A stretch of 8,302 bases of DNA, from contig CAJWYZ010000054.1 of assembly GCA_913049525.1 (NCBI GenBank), positions 1 to 8,302 of the forward strand, written 5' to 3'. Within the stretch, counting starts at the first letter, position 1. Every line of letters begins with the position of its first letter. Shown piece by piece: positions 1 through 7,087 of the stretch. The notes beneath the pieces were generated by a model, which saw only the letters and a list, made by a program, of their open reading frames with translations, had not been told where the DNA came from and did not search any database. Source of the DNA: an uncultured Fidelibacterota bacterium (GTDB lineage: Bacteria > Fidelibacterota > Marinisomatia > SCGC-AAA003-L08 > D37C17). The position numbers were made by a program, and so were the translations under genes.

Positions 1-1139
1 CCCATGGAATTCTATACGATGACGGAACTTTCGACCTGTTTATTTCTGAAAATAAAATTCCTGATGGATTTAATGAACATGTGGGTGAAAATGTAAATGT
101 ATTTGCACCCAATCAGATTCAATCTCGTTTGGCTAATATTTCAGGCGAAAATATTCAATTTGATGCTGCCAACAGTAATGTATGGGTAAACGATTTATTA
201 TCTTCAGCTAATCTGACTGTCATAGAAAAAGAAGATCCCTGTACTTTACCAAAAGCCTGTAAGAATTCGGTAGAAATTGAAGGAATGAAAAATTGCCATA
301 TCCGGGATGCTGTAGCTGAATGTAATTTTCTGGCTTGGCTGGATAAAGAAGTGGATTCCGGCAATTTATATGACGAAGGTGTATTAGCTGATAAACTGGA
401 TTCGTTCCGGGCTGATCAAGACAAATTTAGAGGAATCAGTTTTGGAACCATATCAGCAGCGGGAAGTAATGCTGCCATGTGTCACTATAGTCATAAAAAT
501 TATGATACTCCCGGTAAATTAGAAATGGATACCGTATATCTGGTAGATAGTGGTGGTCAATACTTAGATGGCACTACAGATATCACTCGAACGGTAGCCA
601 TTGGGAACCCTGATAAATTCACAAAAAAGGCATTTACCTTAGTACTAAAAGGCCATATTTCTTTGGGGTCAGCACAATTTCCCGAAGGCATTGCTGGCCA
701 GCACCTCGATACCTTTGCCCGTCAGCACCTTTGGAAAGAAGGCCTAGATTTTGATCACGGCACAGGCCACGGTGTTGGCTGCTACCTCAATGTCCATGAA
801 GGGCCTCATCGTATTGGGAAAGGGACCAACAAAGTTCCCCTGAAAGAAGGGATGGTGGTATCTAATGAACCTGGATATTATGAAGAGGGAAAATTTGGCA
901 TTCGTATTGAAAATCTCATTTTTGTAAAACAAATAGATGAAGTAAAAGGCAAGAAACTTTTGGGTTTTGAAAATTTAACTTTCGTACCCATTGATACCCG
1001 ATTATTAGATCATTCCATTTTAACAAAGCCAGAAAAGGACTGGCTTAATAATTATCACAGAAAAGTATTTGAAAAGATAAGCCCATTTGTTGCGGGCGAT
1101 GTCTTAGATTGGCTGGAGAATGCAGTAAAAGTGATTTAA
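1..1139 (+). CDS. pepP: Xaa-Pro aminopeptidase, M24B family (5'-truncated by window edge)
   Basis: This enzyme removes the N-terminal residue from peptides whose second residue is proline, and is probably cytosolic. The frame is open from base 3 with no stop before base 81, so the GTG at 81 is internal and the true start lies upstream. About 378 residues are visible. Numbering from the codon at base 3, all five dinuclear metal ligands of the pita-bread fold are present: D182 (DSGG, base 546), D193 (GTTDITR, base 579), H256 (HGTGHGVG, base 768), E289 (NEPGYY, base 867) and E303 (RIEN, base 909). The stretch KNSVEIEGMKNCHIRDAVAE and the C-terminal tail after VPID match the three-domain eukaryote-like aminopeptidase P. 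That type is about 590-620 residues long, so roughly 210 N-terminal residues are missing. The next gene downstream is convergent. The family call is secure; substrate range cannot be read. Confidence 0.95.
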   Translation, partial: HGILYDDGTFDLFISENKIPDGFNEHVGENVNVFAPNQIQSRLANISGENIQFDAANSNVWVNDLLSSANLTVIEKEDPCTLPKACKNSVEIEGMKNCHIRDAVAECNFLAWLDKEVDSGNLYDEGVLADKLDSFRADQDKFRGISFGTISAAGSNAAMCHYSHKNYDTPGKLEMDTVYLVDSGGQYLDGTTDITRTVAIGNPDKFTKKAFTLVLKGHISLGSAQFPEGIAGQHLDTFARQHLWKEGLDFDHGTGHGVGCYLNVHEGPHRIGKGTNKVPLKEGMVVSNEPGYYEEGKFGIRIENLIFVKQIDEVKGKKLLGFENLTFVPIDTRLLDHSILTKPEKDWLNNYHRKVFEKISPFVAGDVLDWLENAVKVI

Positions 1140-1159
1140 CAAATTTGGTAATGCAGTTA

Positions 1160-1266
1160 GGTAGAAAAATAGCGCTGATAATCTATTTATGGCTTAGTAC
1201 CCTACAACCGCCTGACATCTACTTCCAGCCTTACGATTATCATATCCTTATATCTTTTAGTCTACC
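1160..1266. repeat. Nested inverted repeat in a convergent gap, possible terminator or 3' structure
   Basis: Four inverted pairs nest inside one another between the aminopeptidase stop and the kinase stop: GGTAGA (1160-1165) with TCTACC (1261-1266), TGATAATC (1176-1183) with GATTATCA (1235-1242), GGCT (1191-1194) with AGCC (1227-1230), and AGTA (1196-1199) with TACT (1220-1223). Read on the minus strand, the 8-base pair is followed shortly by AGCGCTATTTTTCT, a T-rich run. It could therefore act as the 3' end of the four-gene operon. The internal loops are uneven and the apical loop is about 20 bases, so it is not a classical compact terminator. The pairs are seen directly; the function is inferred. 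Confidence 0.3.
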
Positions 1267-1270
1267 CTAA

Positions 1271-2332
1271 TTACGAAATTAATGTACTGCCTGCTGTGGA
1301 CTCGACAATATGCGCCTTTCCCCCAACTTTTTCTATGGCTTCAGCCACTGCTTCAGGGTTTTTCGGGGCATAAGCAAACATACAACCCCCACCGCCTGAT
1401 CCATTAATCTTGCCACCTAAAGCTCCGGCATTCAAGGCAGCTTCCAACATAGCTTCGATCTTAGAAGTGCTTACTTTAAGTACATCCCGCAGGATAGTAT
1501 GGTGCTTTGTCAGCAATCTACCAATTAGTGGGTAATGGGGATGTATAGATTGTAGCTCTGCCAACGCTTGCCTGAGAATATCTCGGTTTTTGATTGTACC
1601 TTGGAGTATCTCCAAATCATTATCAGAGAGGGCTTCAGCAAAATGAGTTATTTCACTCACGTCAATAGAATTCAGGCTAAACTCAGGTTTATTATTTTTT
1701 AATTTATTGATTATTTTCAAACGACTGTTTTTACAGCGATGTAAGGTTCCCTGAGTATCCTTCTTCTCCATGGAGTCTCCCAAGACAAATGTTCCAGGTA
1801 TTGGATTCAAAGGAGTTGCTGTTATTTTCGGTTCAGACTCCAGATACAGCATACCTCCCAGTGAAGTTGTGTACTGATCCATCATGCCGCCAGATTCGCT
1901 AAATTCCAATACCTCGGCTTTATAAGCAAGTTCAGCAATTTTATCTGGCTGTAAGTTAATAGGCTCGTTTGCCATTTGAGAGAGAAACTGTATCCAGCCC
2001 ACCATAATGGAAGAGGAACTGCTACAGCCGGCTTGAATGGGAATCTCGCTGGTGACTTCCACATCAAACCCTACAGAAAATTGGAGACCTTCATCCTGAC
2101 ATACTTTGATCCCAGATTTATAATAATCTCTCTCATTGGTGTAGCTGATATCATCCAGAGAGAAGCATTCAGTTTCATTGATATCTGGCTTATTAATTAT
2201 GACCTCTTTTCCCCGGTTCTTCGACCCTTTTACCCTAGAATAAAGCGATACCGCCATTGCAATTACAGGTAACCCTAAATAATCCTGATGCTCACCAAAG
2301 AGACAGATACGGCTAGGGGTTTGAATGTTCAA
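1271..2332 (-). CDS. GHMP-family sugar kinase, galactokinase-like
   Basis: An ATP-dependent small-molecule kinase, most likely phosphorylating a hexose or N-acetylhexosamine at C1 in the cytosol. Its 353 residues show the three GHMP motifs in order: SRICLFGEHQDYLG (residues 7-20), the galactokinase signature with R8, E14, H15 and D17 at the sugar-contact positions; the ATP loop AGCSSSSS (101-108); and KINGSGGGGC (308-317). The likely catalytic base is D152 in GGMMDQY. At 353 residues it is shorter than typical galactokinases (about 380-390). The start is TTG (2330-2332): no in-frame ATG or GTG lies between it and an upstream in-frame stop, and the next Met would delete the GEHQDY motif. No clear Shine-Dalgarno is visible, and the start lies 7 bases after the thioesterase stop, so translational coupling is likely. 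It is the last gene of the operon. Galactose and GalNAc are both plausible substrates; sequence alone does not decide. Confidence 0.9.
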   Translation of the reverse strand: MNIQTPSRICLFGEHQDYLGLPVIAMAVSLYSRVKGSKNRGKEVIINKPDINETECFSLDDISYTNERDYYKSGIKVCQDEGLQFSVGFDVEVTSEIPIQAGCSSSSSIMVGWIQFLSQMANEPINLQPDKIAELAYKAEVLEFSESGGMMDQYTTSLGGMLYLESEPKITATPLNPIPGTFVLGDSMEKKDTQGTLHRCKNSRLKIINKLKNNKPEFSLNSIDVSEITHFAEALSDNDLEILQGTIKNRDILRQALAELQSIHPHYPLIGRLLTKHHTILRDVLKVSTSKIEAMLEAALNAGALGGKINGSGGGGCMFAYAPKNPEAVAEAIEKVGGKAHIVESTAGSTLIS

Positions 2333-2339
2333 GGGAATA

Positions 2340-2756
2340 TTACTTTTTAGGAATCACTGCCAATGTCAAGCGGCTCACACAGATAAGATCACCTGAATCA
2401 TTACTGATTTCGATATTCCAGACTTGGCTTTTTTTACCAATACGAATGGGAGTGGCTTTTCCATAAACCCATCCATCCCGAGCCGATTTTAAATGATTGG
2501 CATTAATTTCTATTCCAACTACGGTTTCATTATTTGGATACACCTTTATACCACCTGCAATACTACCCAATGTTTCAGCTAAGGCTGCAGACGCACCCCC
2601 ATGCAGCAAGCCAAAGGGTTGGATCGTTCTTTCATCCACAGGCATTTTTCCGCAAATAAAATCATTATCTATATCCGTTATTTCAATGCCAATAGTGGAG
2701 GTCATGGTATTTTGAATACTATCGTTTACCCGTTGAATCTTTTCATGTTTATCCAT
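2340..2756 (-). CDS. Hotdog-fold acyl-CoA thioesterase, YdiI/MenI-like (PaaI superfamily)
   Basis: Predicted to hydrolyse an acyl- or aroyl-CoA thioester in the cytosol. The 138 residues match E. coli YdiI (MenI, 1,4-dihydroxy-2-naphthoyl-CoA hydrolase) along nearly their whole length. Residues 46-56 read QPFGLLHGGAS, 79-88 VVGIEINANH, 111-117 QVWNIEI and 128-132 SRLTL, all close to the YdiI pattern. The catalytic carboxylate is E61 in LAETLGS, with Q46 and H52 in the expected places. The length is normal for a single hotdog domain. An AGGA ribosome-binding site sits a few bases before the ATG, and the gene starts 13 bases after the symporter stop. A role in menaquinone synthesis is possible from the similarity, but no men genes are nearby and the other genes of the operon look sugar-related, so the physiological substrate is unknown. 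Confidence 0.93.
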   Translation of the reverse strand: MDKHEKIQRVNDSIQNTMTSTIGIEITDIDNDFICGKMPVDERTIQPFGLLHGGASAALAETLGSIAGGIKVYPNNETVVGIEINANHLKSARDGWVYGKATPIRIGKKSQVWNIEISNDSGDLICVSRLTLAVIPKK

Positions 2757-2769
2757 TTTATCCTATTGG

Positions 2770-4503
2770 TTATTTGAATCGTTTTTTTAATCTAAATGCT
2801 GCCAACCCACCCATTATCAATAACATTCCTCCGGATGCAGTTTCCCCATAAATTAATTGTCCTGTACCCAATAAAAAACCATACACAGCAATACAGCCTA
2901 GCAACATGGCGACAATACCATTTAAAACAGACCAGGGCTCAGGGTTACCGGACTCTCGAAATTTATTCCACCCCAACCCCCCTGGGTTCACCTTTTTTAC
3001 AAATTTCCGCAGTATTTCTTCATCATCAGGTGGTGTTAGAAATGTTGCTCCTATCCAGACAATAGTTGTGATAACTGCACCAATTGTAATTTTCTGCCAA
3101 CCTTCTAAGCCCGTATTGGCAAAGTTAAAATATCCGGCAATAAACAGTGAACTGACCATGGCAACAATTTCTGTATAAGCATTGATGCGCCACCAAAACC
3201 ACCTCAAAATATAAATCAAACCTGTTCCTGCTCCAAGCATGAGCAGCATATCAAATGCCTGCCCAGCGTTGGTGAGCATCAGTCCTAGCCCTCCTCCAAG
3301 TACAATGGAAATTACCGTAAACATCCTTCCAACCCGCACCAGTTGCTGTTCTGATGCATCCGGTTTGATGAAACGGTGGTAGAAATCGTTTACCAAATAG
3401 CTGGCTCCTAAATTCACCTGAGTGGACATGGTACTCATAAATGCTGCAATGAGTGAGGCTGCTACCAATCCAAGTAAGCCTGATGGCAACAAGGTCAACA
3501 TAGCTGGATAGGCTACATCATGCCCTAGTTTATCTGTAGATAGATTAGGGAATGCGGTCTGTAAATCTTTAAGTTCCGGGAAGACAACTAATGATGCCAG
3601 AGCTATGAGTATCCAGGGCCAGGGTCGCAGGGCATAATGGGCAATATTGAAGAGGAGTGTTGCACCAACAGCGTTAGATTCATCTTTTGCAGAAAACATA
3701 CGCTGAGCTATATAGCCACCACCGCCAGGCTCGGCTCCAGGGTAATAACTAGCCCACCATTGTACAGCCAGAGGCACCAATAAAATCGGCACCCAAATAT
3801 TGGGATCAGACATATCCGGGACTAATGCAAGTTTGTCTACTACATTACTATGGTGCAATAAATTTGTAAGTCCACCAATTTGCGGCAATCCAAGAATGTA
3901 CACCATTCCCCAAATAGAACCTATCATGGCTAAGGTAAACTGCACAAAGTCCGTTATGATAACTGCTTTCAAACCACCCAGGGTTGAATATGCCAGAGTG
4001 ATGGAACAGGCAATAGTCAGTGTCATCCAGCCTGGTATGCCTAGAACAATTTCACCGAACTTCACCGCTGCTAGACTCACTGCTCCCATAACCAAAACAT
4101 TAAAAACCAACCCAAGATATAATGCCCGAAAACCTCGGAGAAAAGCCGCTGCCTTGCCACTATATCGAATTTCATAAAATTCAATATCTGTTAACACTCC
4201 AGAACGATGCCATAGTTTGGCGTACACGAAAACCGTCAGCATTCCCGTTAATAGAAAAGCCCACCATACCCAGTTACCACTAACCCCCTTTTGGCGGACT
4301 AAGCCCGTTACCAAATTGGGTGTATCAGTGGAAAAGGTAGTAGCTACCATTGAAATGCCTAAAAGCCACCAGGGCATATTCCCACCAGCAAGGAAAAATG
4401 AACGGGTATCTTTTCCAGCTTTTTTAGATGCCCAAACTCCAACCGCTAAGGAGAGTAGTAAATAACCCCCTATAATTATCCAATCTAATGTTGATAAAAT
4501 CAT
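2770..4503 (-). CDS. Sodium:solute symporter (SSS / SLC5 family)
   Basis: Inner-membrane secondary transporter that couples Na+ entry to solute uptake. Its 577 residues contain many hydrophobic helices, beginning at residues 8-24. The family hallmark after the first helix is RSFFLAGGNMPWWLLGISM (34-52), followed by VATTFSTDTP in TM1, where Na+ and substrate bind in the LeuT fold. AAFMSTMSTQVN (353-364) matches the helix that carries the Na2-site Ser/Thr residues in vSGLT. A soluble insert, PPDDEEILRKFVKKVNPGGL (491-510), precedes the last two helices; such inserts are common in SSS proteins of this size from Bacteroidota-like bacteria. The ATG lies one base after the glycosidase stop (TAAtATG), so the two are almost certainly translated from one message. 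Context points to a sugar or amino sugar as cargo, but SSS members also carry amino acids and other solutes, so this is inference. Confidence 0.95.
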   Translation of the reverse strand: MILSTLDWIIIGGYLLLSLAVGVWASKKAGKDTRSFFLAGGNMPWWLLGISMVATTFSTDTPNLVTGLVRQKGVSGNWVWWAFLLTGMLTVFVYAKLWHRSGVLTDIEFYEIRYSGKAAAFLRGFRALYLGLVFNVLVMGAVSLAAVKFGEIVLGIPGWMTLTIACSITLAYSTLGGLKAVIITDFVQFTLAMIGSIWGMVYILGLPQIGGLTNLLHHSNVVDKLALVPDMSDPNIWVPILLVPLAVQWWASYYPGAEPGGGGYIAQRMFSAKDESNAVGATLLFNIAHYALRPWPWILIALASLVVFPELKDLQTAFPNLSTDKLGHDVAYPAMLTLLPSGLLGLVAASLIAAFMSTMSTQVNLGASYLVNDFYHRFIKPDASEQQLVRVGRMFTVISIVLGGGLGLMLTNAGQAFDMLLMLGAGTGLIYILRWFWWRINAYTEIVAMVSSLFIAGYFNFANTGLEGWQKITIGAVITTIVWIGATFLTPPDDEEILRKFVKKVNPGGLGWNKFRESGNPEPWSVLNGIVAMLLGCIAVYGFLLGTGQLIYGETASGGMLLIMGGLAAFRLKKRFK

Positions 4504-4504
4504 A

Positions 4505-5857
4505 TTACATTTCGTCCGTTAATCCAAATATGGGTTTATTGGTTTTCCATTTTCCCCTGGTGAAATCAGGAATTTCTACTGAAGCAGAGTTATTGGAGAT
4601 GGATTCCTCTGATAATGGGCAAATCACTGATAAACTCACTGCATCATAGACATCAATAGGGGGAGGGACATTCTGCTTGATAGATTCAATAAATGCTCTC
4701 AGGATGAAAAAATCCATACCTCCATGACCTGAACCGGAAGCCTGCTCTTCAAATCGCTTCCACAAAGGATGATCATATTCCGTCATATATCCTTCTTCAG
4801 ATTCCCATACGTGTTCCTTTGGACTTCTACCTTCAATATAAATGGAATCATTATCCCGCATCCAAATACCTTTGGTTCCCTGTACCCTGAAATTCAAACT
4901 ATATGGTCGAGGAGAATTGGTATCATGACTGAGCATGATAGTCTGCCCATTAGCACATTTTATCACCGTAGTCACAATGTCCCCCAACTTAAATTCTACT
5001 TTTGCATTTGGGTGAAATTTGCCGCCAAGTTTTACAATATAATTATGCAACCCCCTGCTTTGAGTGGCTGTAGAGGTCAAATATACCATTCTATTGCCTC
5101 TATTAATATCCAACATGGTACTCACAGGTCCCAAGCCATGGGTTGGATATAAATCTCCGTTTCTATCTATAGAATGTTGAGTGCGCCACTCTGATTCCGA
5201 ATACCCCTTTTTACCAAATTCAACACCGCCCCCATAAGGCTGCACCCCATCATTAAATTTTACATGGCGCAAATCATGTTGATATCCACCCTGACAATGC
5301 AATAGCTCACCAAACAAACCCTGTCGCACCATATTCAGAACCGCAATCACATCCCGACGGTAACATACATTTTCCATGATCATGCAGAACTTTCCGGTTT
5401 TCTCAGATGTATCAACCAAGCTCCAGCAGTCATCAACTGTGATAGCAGCTGGGACTTCTGTTCCCACGTTTACTCCGGCGTTCATAGCCTCCAAAGACAT
5501 CTGTGCATGCCATTCCCAGGGAGTAGCAATATAAACACCATCCAATGCTTCATTAACCAGCATATTGCGAAAATCTTCATCTCCATTTTTGTATACTTTG
5601 GGTTCAGGCTTACCAGCATCTTTCAATATTTTCAGAGCTGATTGAATCATTTCCTCGTCAATATCGCAAATAGAAACAATATCTACTTCAGGATATTTTG
5701 CCATCAACCACAATACCCATTGACCACGTAATCCCGTGCCAATAACTCCTATATTGACTCGCTTTTTTGATGTGAGTTTACTGAATGCTACATTTGGCAA
5801 AATGGTTGCCCCTAATCCTGCAAGTGTTGAAGTTTGAATGAATTTTTTACGCTTCAT
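4505..5857 (-). CDS. GH109-type NAD-dependent glycosidase (alpha-N-acetylgalactosaminidase-like), Gfo/Idh/MocA fold
   Basis: GH109 enzymes remove terminal alpha-GalNAc by a redox-elimination mechanism with tightly bound NAD. The 450 residues show a leader (1-26, MKRKKFIQ then a hydrophobic stretch ending VAFS), a Rossmann domain with GVIGTGLRG (37-45) and D65, WEWH (114-117), and ENVCYRRD (162-169). Then come GGYQHDLR (190-197), RNGDLYPTHGLGP (232-244), DINRGNR (250-256), RPYSLNFRVQGT (317-328) and GSGHGGMDFF (375-384). From memory of the Elizabethkingia enzyme, its active-site Glu149, Tyr179, His228 and Tyr307 correspond to E162, Y192, H240 and Y319, all present. The length is normal for the family. 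The start is ATG with an excellent GGGAGA site three bases upstream. It is the first gene of the operon, directly followed by the symporter. The leader resembles a twin-arginine signal but reads RK rather than RR. A related glycosidase or a plain Gfo/Idh dehydrogenase remains the alternative. Confidence 0.88.
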   Translation of the reverse strand: MKRKKFIQTSTLAGLGATILPNVAFSKLTSKKRVNIGVIGTGLRGQWVLWLMAKYPEVDIVSICDIDEEMIQSALKILKDAGKPEPKVYKNGDEDFRNMLVNEALDGVYIATPWEWHAQMSLEAMNAGVNVGTEVPAAITVDDCWSLVDTSEKTGKFCMIMENVCYRRDVIAVLNMVRQGLFGELLHCQGGYQHDLRHVKFNDGVQPYGGGVEFGKKGYSESEWRTQHSIDRNGDLYPTHGLGPVSTMLDINRGNRMVYLTSTATQSRGLHNYIVKLGGKFHPNAKVEFKLGDIVTTVIKCANGQTIMLSHDTNSPRPYSLNFRVQGTKGIWMRDNDSIYIEGRSPKEHVWESEEGYMTEYDHPLWKRFEEQASGSGHGGMDFFILRAFIESIKQNVPPPIDVYDAVSLSVICPLSEESISNNSASVEIPDFTRGKWKTNKPIFGLTDEM

Positions 5858-5917
5858 AATTCTCCCTGATTTCCATGGAGAAAAAATACCAGCTTTAGAT
5901 GGAGGTATAGAAGAATC

Positions 5918-5944
5918 ATTTTATTTATTACTTGTTGTCGTCAA
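5918..5944 (-). promoter_or_regulatory. Candidate sigma70-like promoter for the glycosidase-symporter operon
   Basis: On the minus strand, TTGACG (complement of 5939-5944) lies 15 bases before TAAAAT (complement of 5918-5923). Each box matches the consensus at five of six positions, although 15 bases is a short spacer. Transcription would start near 5911 and leave a leader of about 55 bases before the ATG at 5857. If the host belongs to Bacteroidota, its main sigma factor uses different boxes and this match would mean little. Confidence 0.3.
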
Positions 5945-5949
5945 GTTAA
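5928..5949. promoter_or_regulatory. Imperfect inverted repeat, possible operator
   Basis: TTACTTG (5928-5934) faces CAAGTTAA (5942-5949) across a seven-base centre, with one bulged T in the right arm. The right arm overlaps the candidate -35 box of the minus-strand operon (5939-5944), which is where a repressor site would be expected. The arms are short and the region is AT-rich, so chance is a real possibility. No regulator gene is present in the window to pair with it. Confidence 0.2.
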
Positions 5950-6040
5950 TTTTATTATACAGTCGTTTTCACTCCAAATCTTGTGTAAATTACAGCAGGA
6001 ATTTTACATCAATTTTTATAACTAAATTTCGGAATTCTAT

Positions 6041-6994
6041 ATGTCAGACCAATCAAAATTAATATGGTTTAATGGGAAAATTGTACCTTGGGAAGAAGCA
6101 CAAATTCACGTAATGTCACACGTTCTGCATTATGGCAGTGGTGTTTTTGAAGGAATCAAATGCTATAGTACACAGAATGGTCCTGTAATTTTCAGGTTGG
6201 ATGATCATATAAAACGACTATTTGAATCGGGAGAAAAATATGGTATAATTATTCCTTATTCTGTAGATGAATTAATCAAAGCTTGCTTGGATATTGTAAA
6301 ATTGAATGGTTTTGAAAATTGCTATATTCGGCCCATTGCATTTTATGGCTATGACACCTTAGGCGTCCATCCAAAGAATTGTCCCGTAGAAGTAGCGGTA
6401 GCCAGCTTTTTCTGGGGCGCATATTTAGGTGAAGATGGATTGACCAACGGTGTTAATATCACTGTTTCCCCGTGGAAAAGGTTATCTTTGGAATCTTTCC
6501 CTTCTTCTACAAAAGCTTCTGGTCAATATTTAAATTCAATGCTTGCTGTTCAGGATGCCCGTAAAAGAGGATATGATGAAGCTTTATTGTTAAATCAGGA
6601 TGGATTTGTTGCTGAAGGTTCCGGACAAAACATATTTATTGTAAAAGATAATAAAGTTATTACAAATGGGGAAAATGCTTCCATTCTCATGGGGATTACC
6701 CGAGAAACAATCATTCAGCTATGCCATGATTTAGAAATTGATATTCAAATTATGGATATTACACATGAAATGCTTTTAAATGCTGATGAAGCCTTTTTTA
6801 CAGGAACCGCCTCTGAAATAACCCCCATCAGCTCAGTAGATGATTCATCTATAGGCAATGGAAAACCAGGAGAAATAACCCTGAAATTGAAGAATTTATA
6901 TTTGGATATTATTCATGGTAAAATGAGTCAATATACCCATTGGCTCTCGCCTATTCAATGCACCAACGATTTAACTCCTTCTGTTGCCGAATAA
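6041..6994 (+). CDS. ilvE: Branched-chain amino acid aminotransferase (fold-type IV PLP enzyme)
   Basis: Catalyses reversible amino transfer between leucine, isoleucine or valine and 2-oxoglutarate, the last step of their synthesis, in the cytosol. The 317 residues align with E. coli IlvE (309) almost without gaps: HVLHYGSGVFEGIKCY (27-42), FRLDDHIKRL (51-60), YIRPIAFYGY (95-104), SSTKASGQYLNS (155-166), AEGSGQNIF (191-199), GITRETII (218-225) and FFTGTASEITP (252-262). K158 is the Schiff-base lysine, E192 is the conserved pyridine-nitrogen contact, and GTAS forms part of the phosphate cup. D-amino acid aminotransferase and aminodeoxychorismate lyase share this fold, but the SSTKASGQYLNS context and the length favour IlvE. 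About 16 residues after HWLSPI form a slightly extended tail. The ATG has a weak ribosome-binding site. It stands alone, divergent from the sugar operon and convergent with cysG. Confidence 0.95.
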   Translation: MSDQSKLIWFNGKIVPWEEAQIHVMSHVLHYGSGVFEGIKCYSTQNGPVIFRLDDHIKRLFESGEKYGIIIPYSVDELIKACLDIVKLNGFENCYIRPIAFYGYDTLGVHPKNCPVEVAVASFFWGAYLGEDGLTNGVNITVSPWKRLSLESFPSSTKASGQYLNSMLAVQDARKRGYDEALLLNQDGFVAEGSGQNIFIVKDNKVITNGENASILMGITRETIIQLCHDLEIDIQIMDITHEMLLNADEAFFTGTASEITPISSVDDSSIGNGKPGEITLKLKNLYLDIIHGKMSQYTHWLSPIQCTNDLTPSVAE

Positions 6995-7087
6995 ACTTAT
7001 TCAAAAAGAAATTATTTAAATTTCCCTGCTCATTCTTGAGTTAAAAATAGTAATTCCATGGTTTGATTTAATCGTGAAAAAGTAGAC

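Larger units (their letters stand above)
5858..6040. promoter_or_regulatory. Divergent promoter region between the GH109 operon and ilvE
   Basis: This 183-base gap lies between two genes read away from each other, so both transcripts should start here. It is very AT-rich. On the minus-strand side, GGGAGA (complement of 5861-5866) is the ribosome-binding site of the glycosidase. On the plus side, ilvE has only a weak site (CGGAA, about ten bases ahead of the ATG). TATAAC at 6017-6022 looks like a -10 box but has no well-spaced -35 partner. No tRNA, riboswitch or leader peptide is visible. Confidence 0.55.

Noticed and set aside
81..83. GTG at 81 as the start of the aminopeptidase
   Set aside because: The same frame continues without a stop to base 3 and encodes plausible protein, and three-domain family members need about 210 more residues before this point.
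1766..1775. Perfect palindrome CTCCATGGAG
   Set aside because: It is ten bases long inside coding sequence, and CCATGG occurs several times in the window by chance; nothing suggests a function.
3800..4177. Open frame on the plus strand inside the symporter gene, one of several long antisense frames in the window
   Set aside because: It lies fully antisense to a well-conserved membrane protein, resembles no family I know, and has no ribosome-binding site or own spacing. The other antisense frames, such as 2906-3178, 4769-5152 and 7476-7697, fail in the same way.
5861..5881. TCTCC/GGAGA hairpin that could hide the glycosidase ribosome-binding site
   Set aside because: The stem is only five bases with an eleven-base loop in an AT-rich leader, too weak to claim translational control.
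5858..6040. Riboswitch, T-box or leader-peptide attenuator ahead of ilvE
   Set aside because: I found no run of branched-chain codons, no T-box sequence and no strong hairpin followed by T residues.
6995..7087. Terminator between ilvE and cysG
   Set aside because: Only a four-base stem (CTCA/TGAG) and an AT-only pair (AAATT/AATTT) are visible, neither with a proper T-run, so I cannot support a terminator although convergent transcripts must end here.
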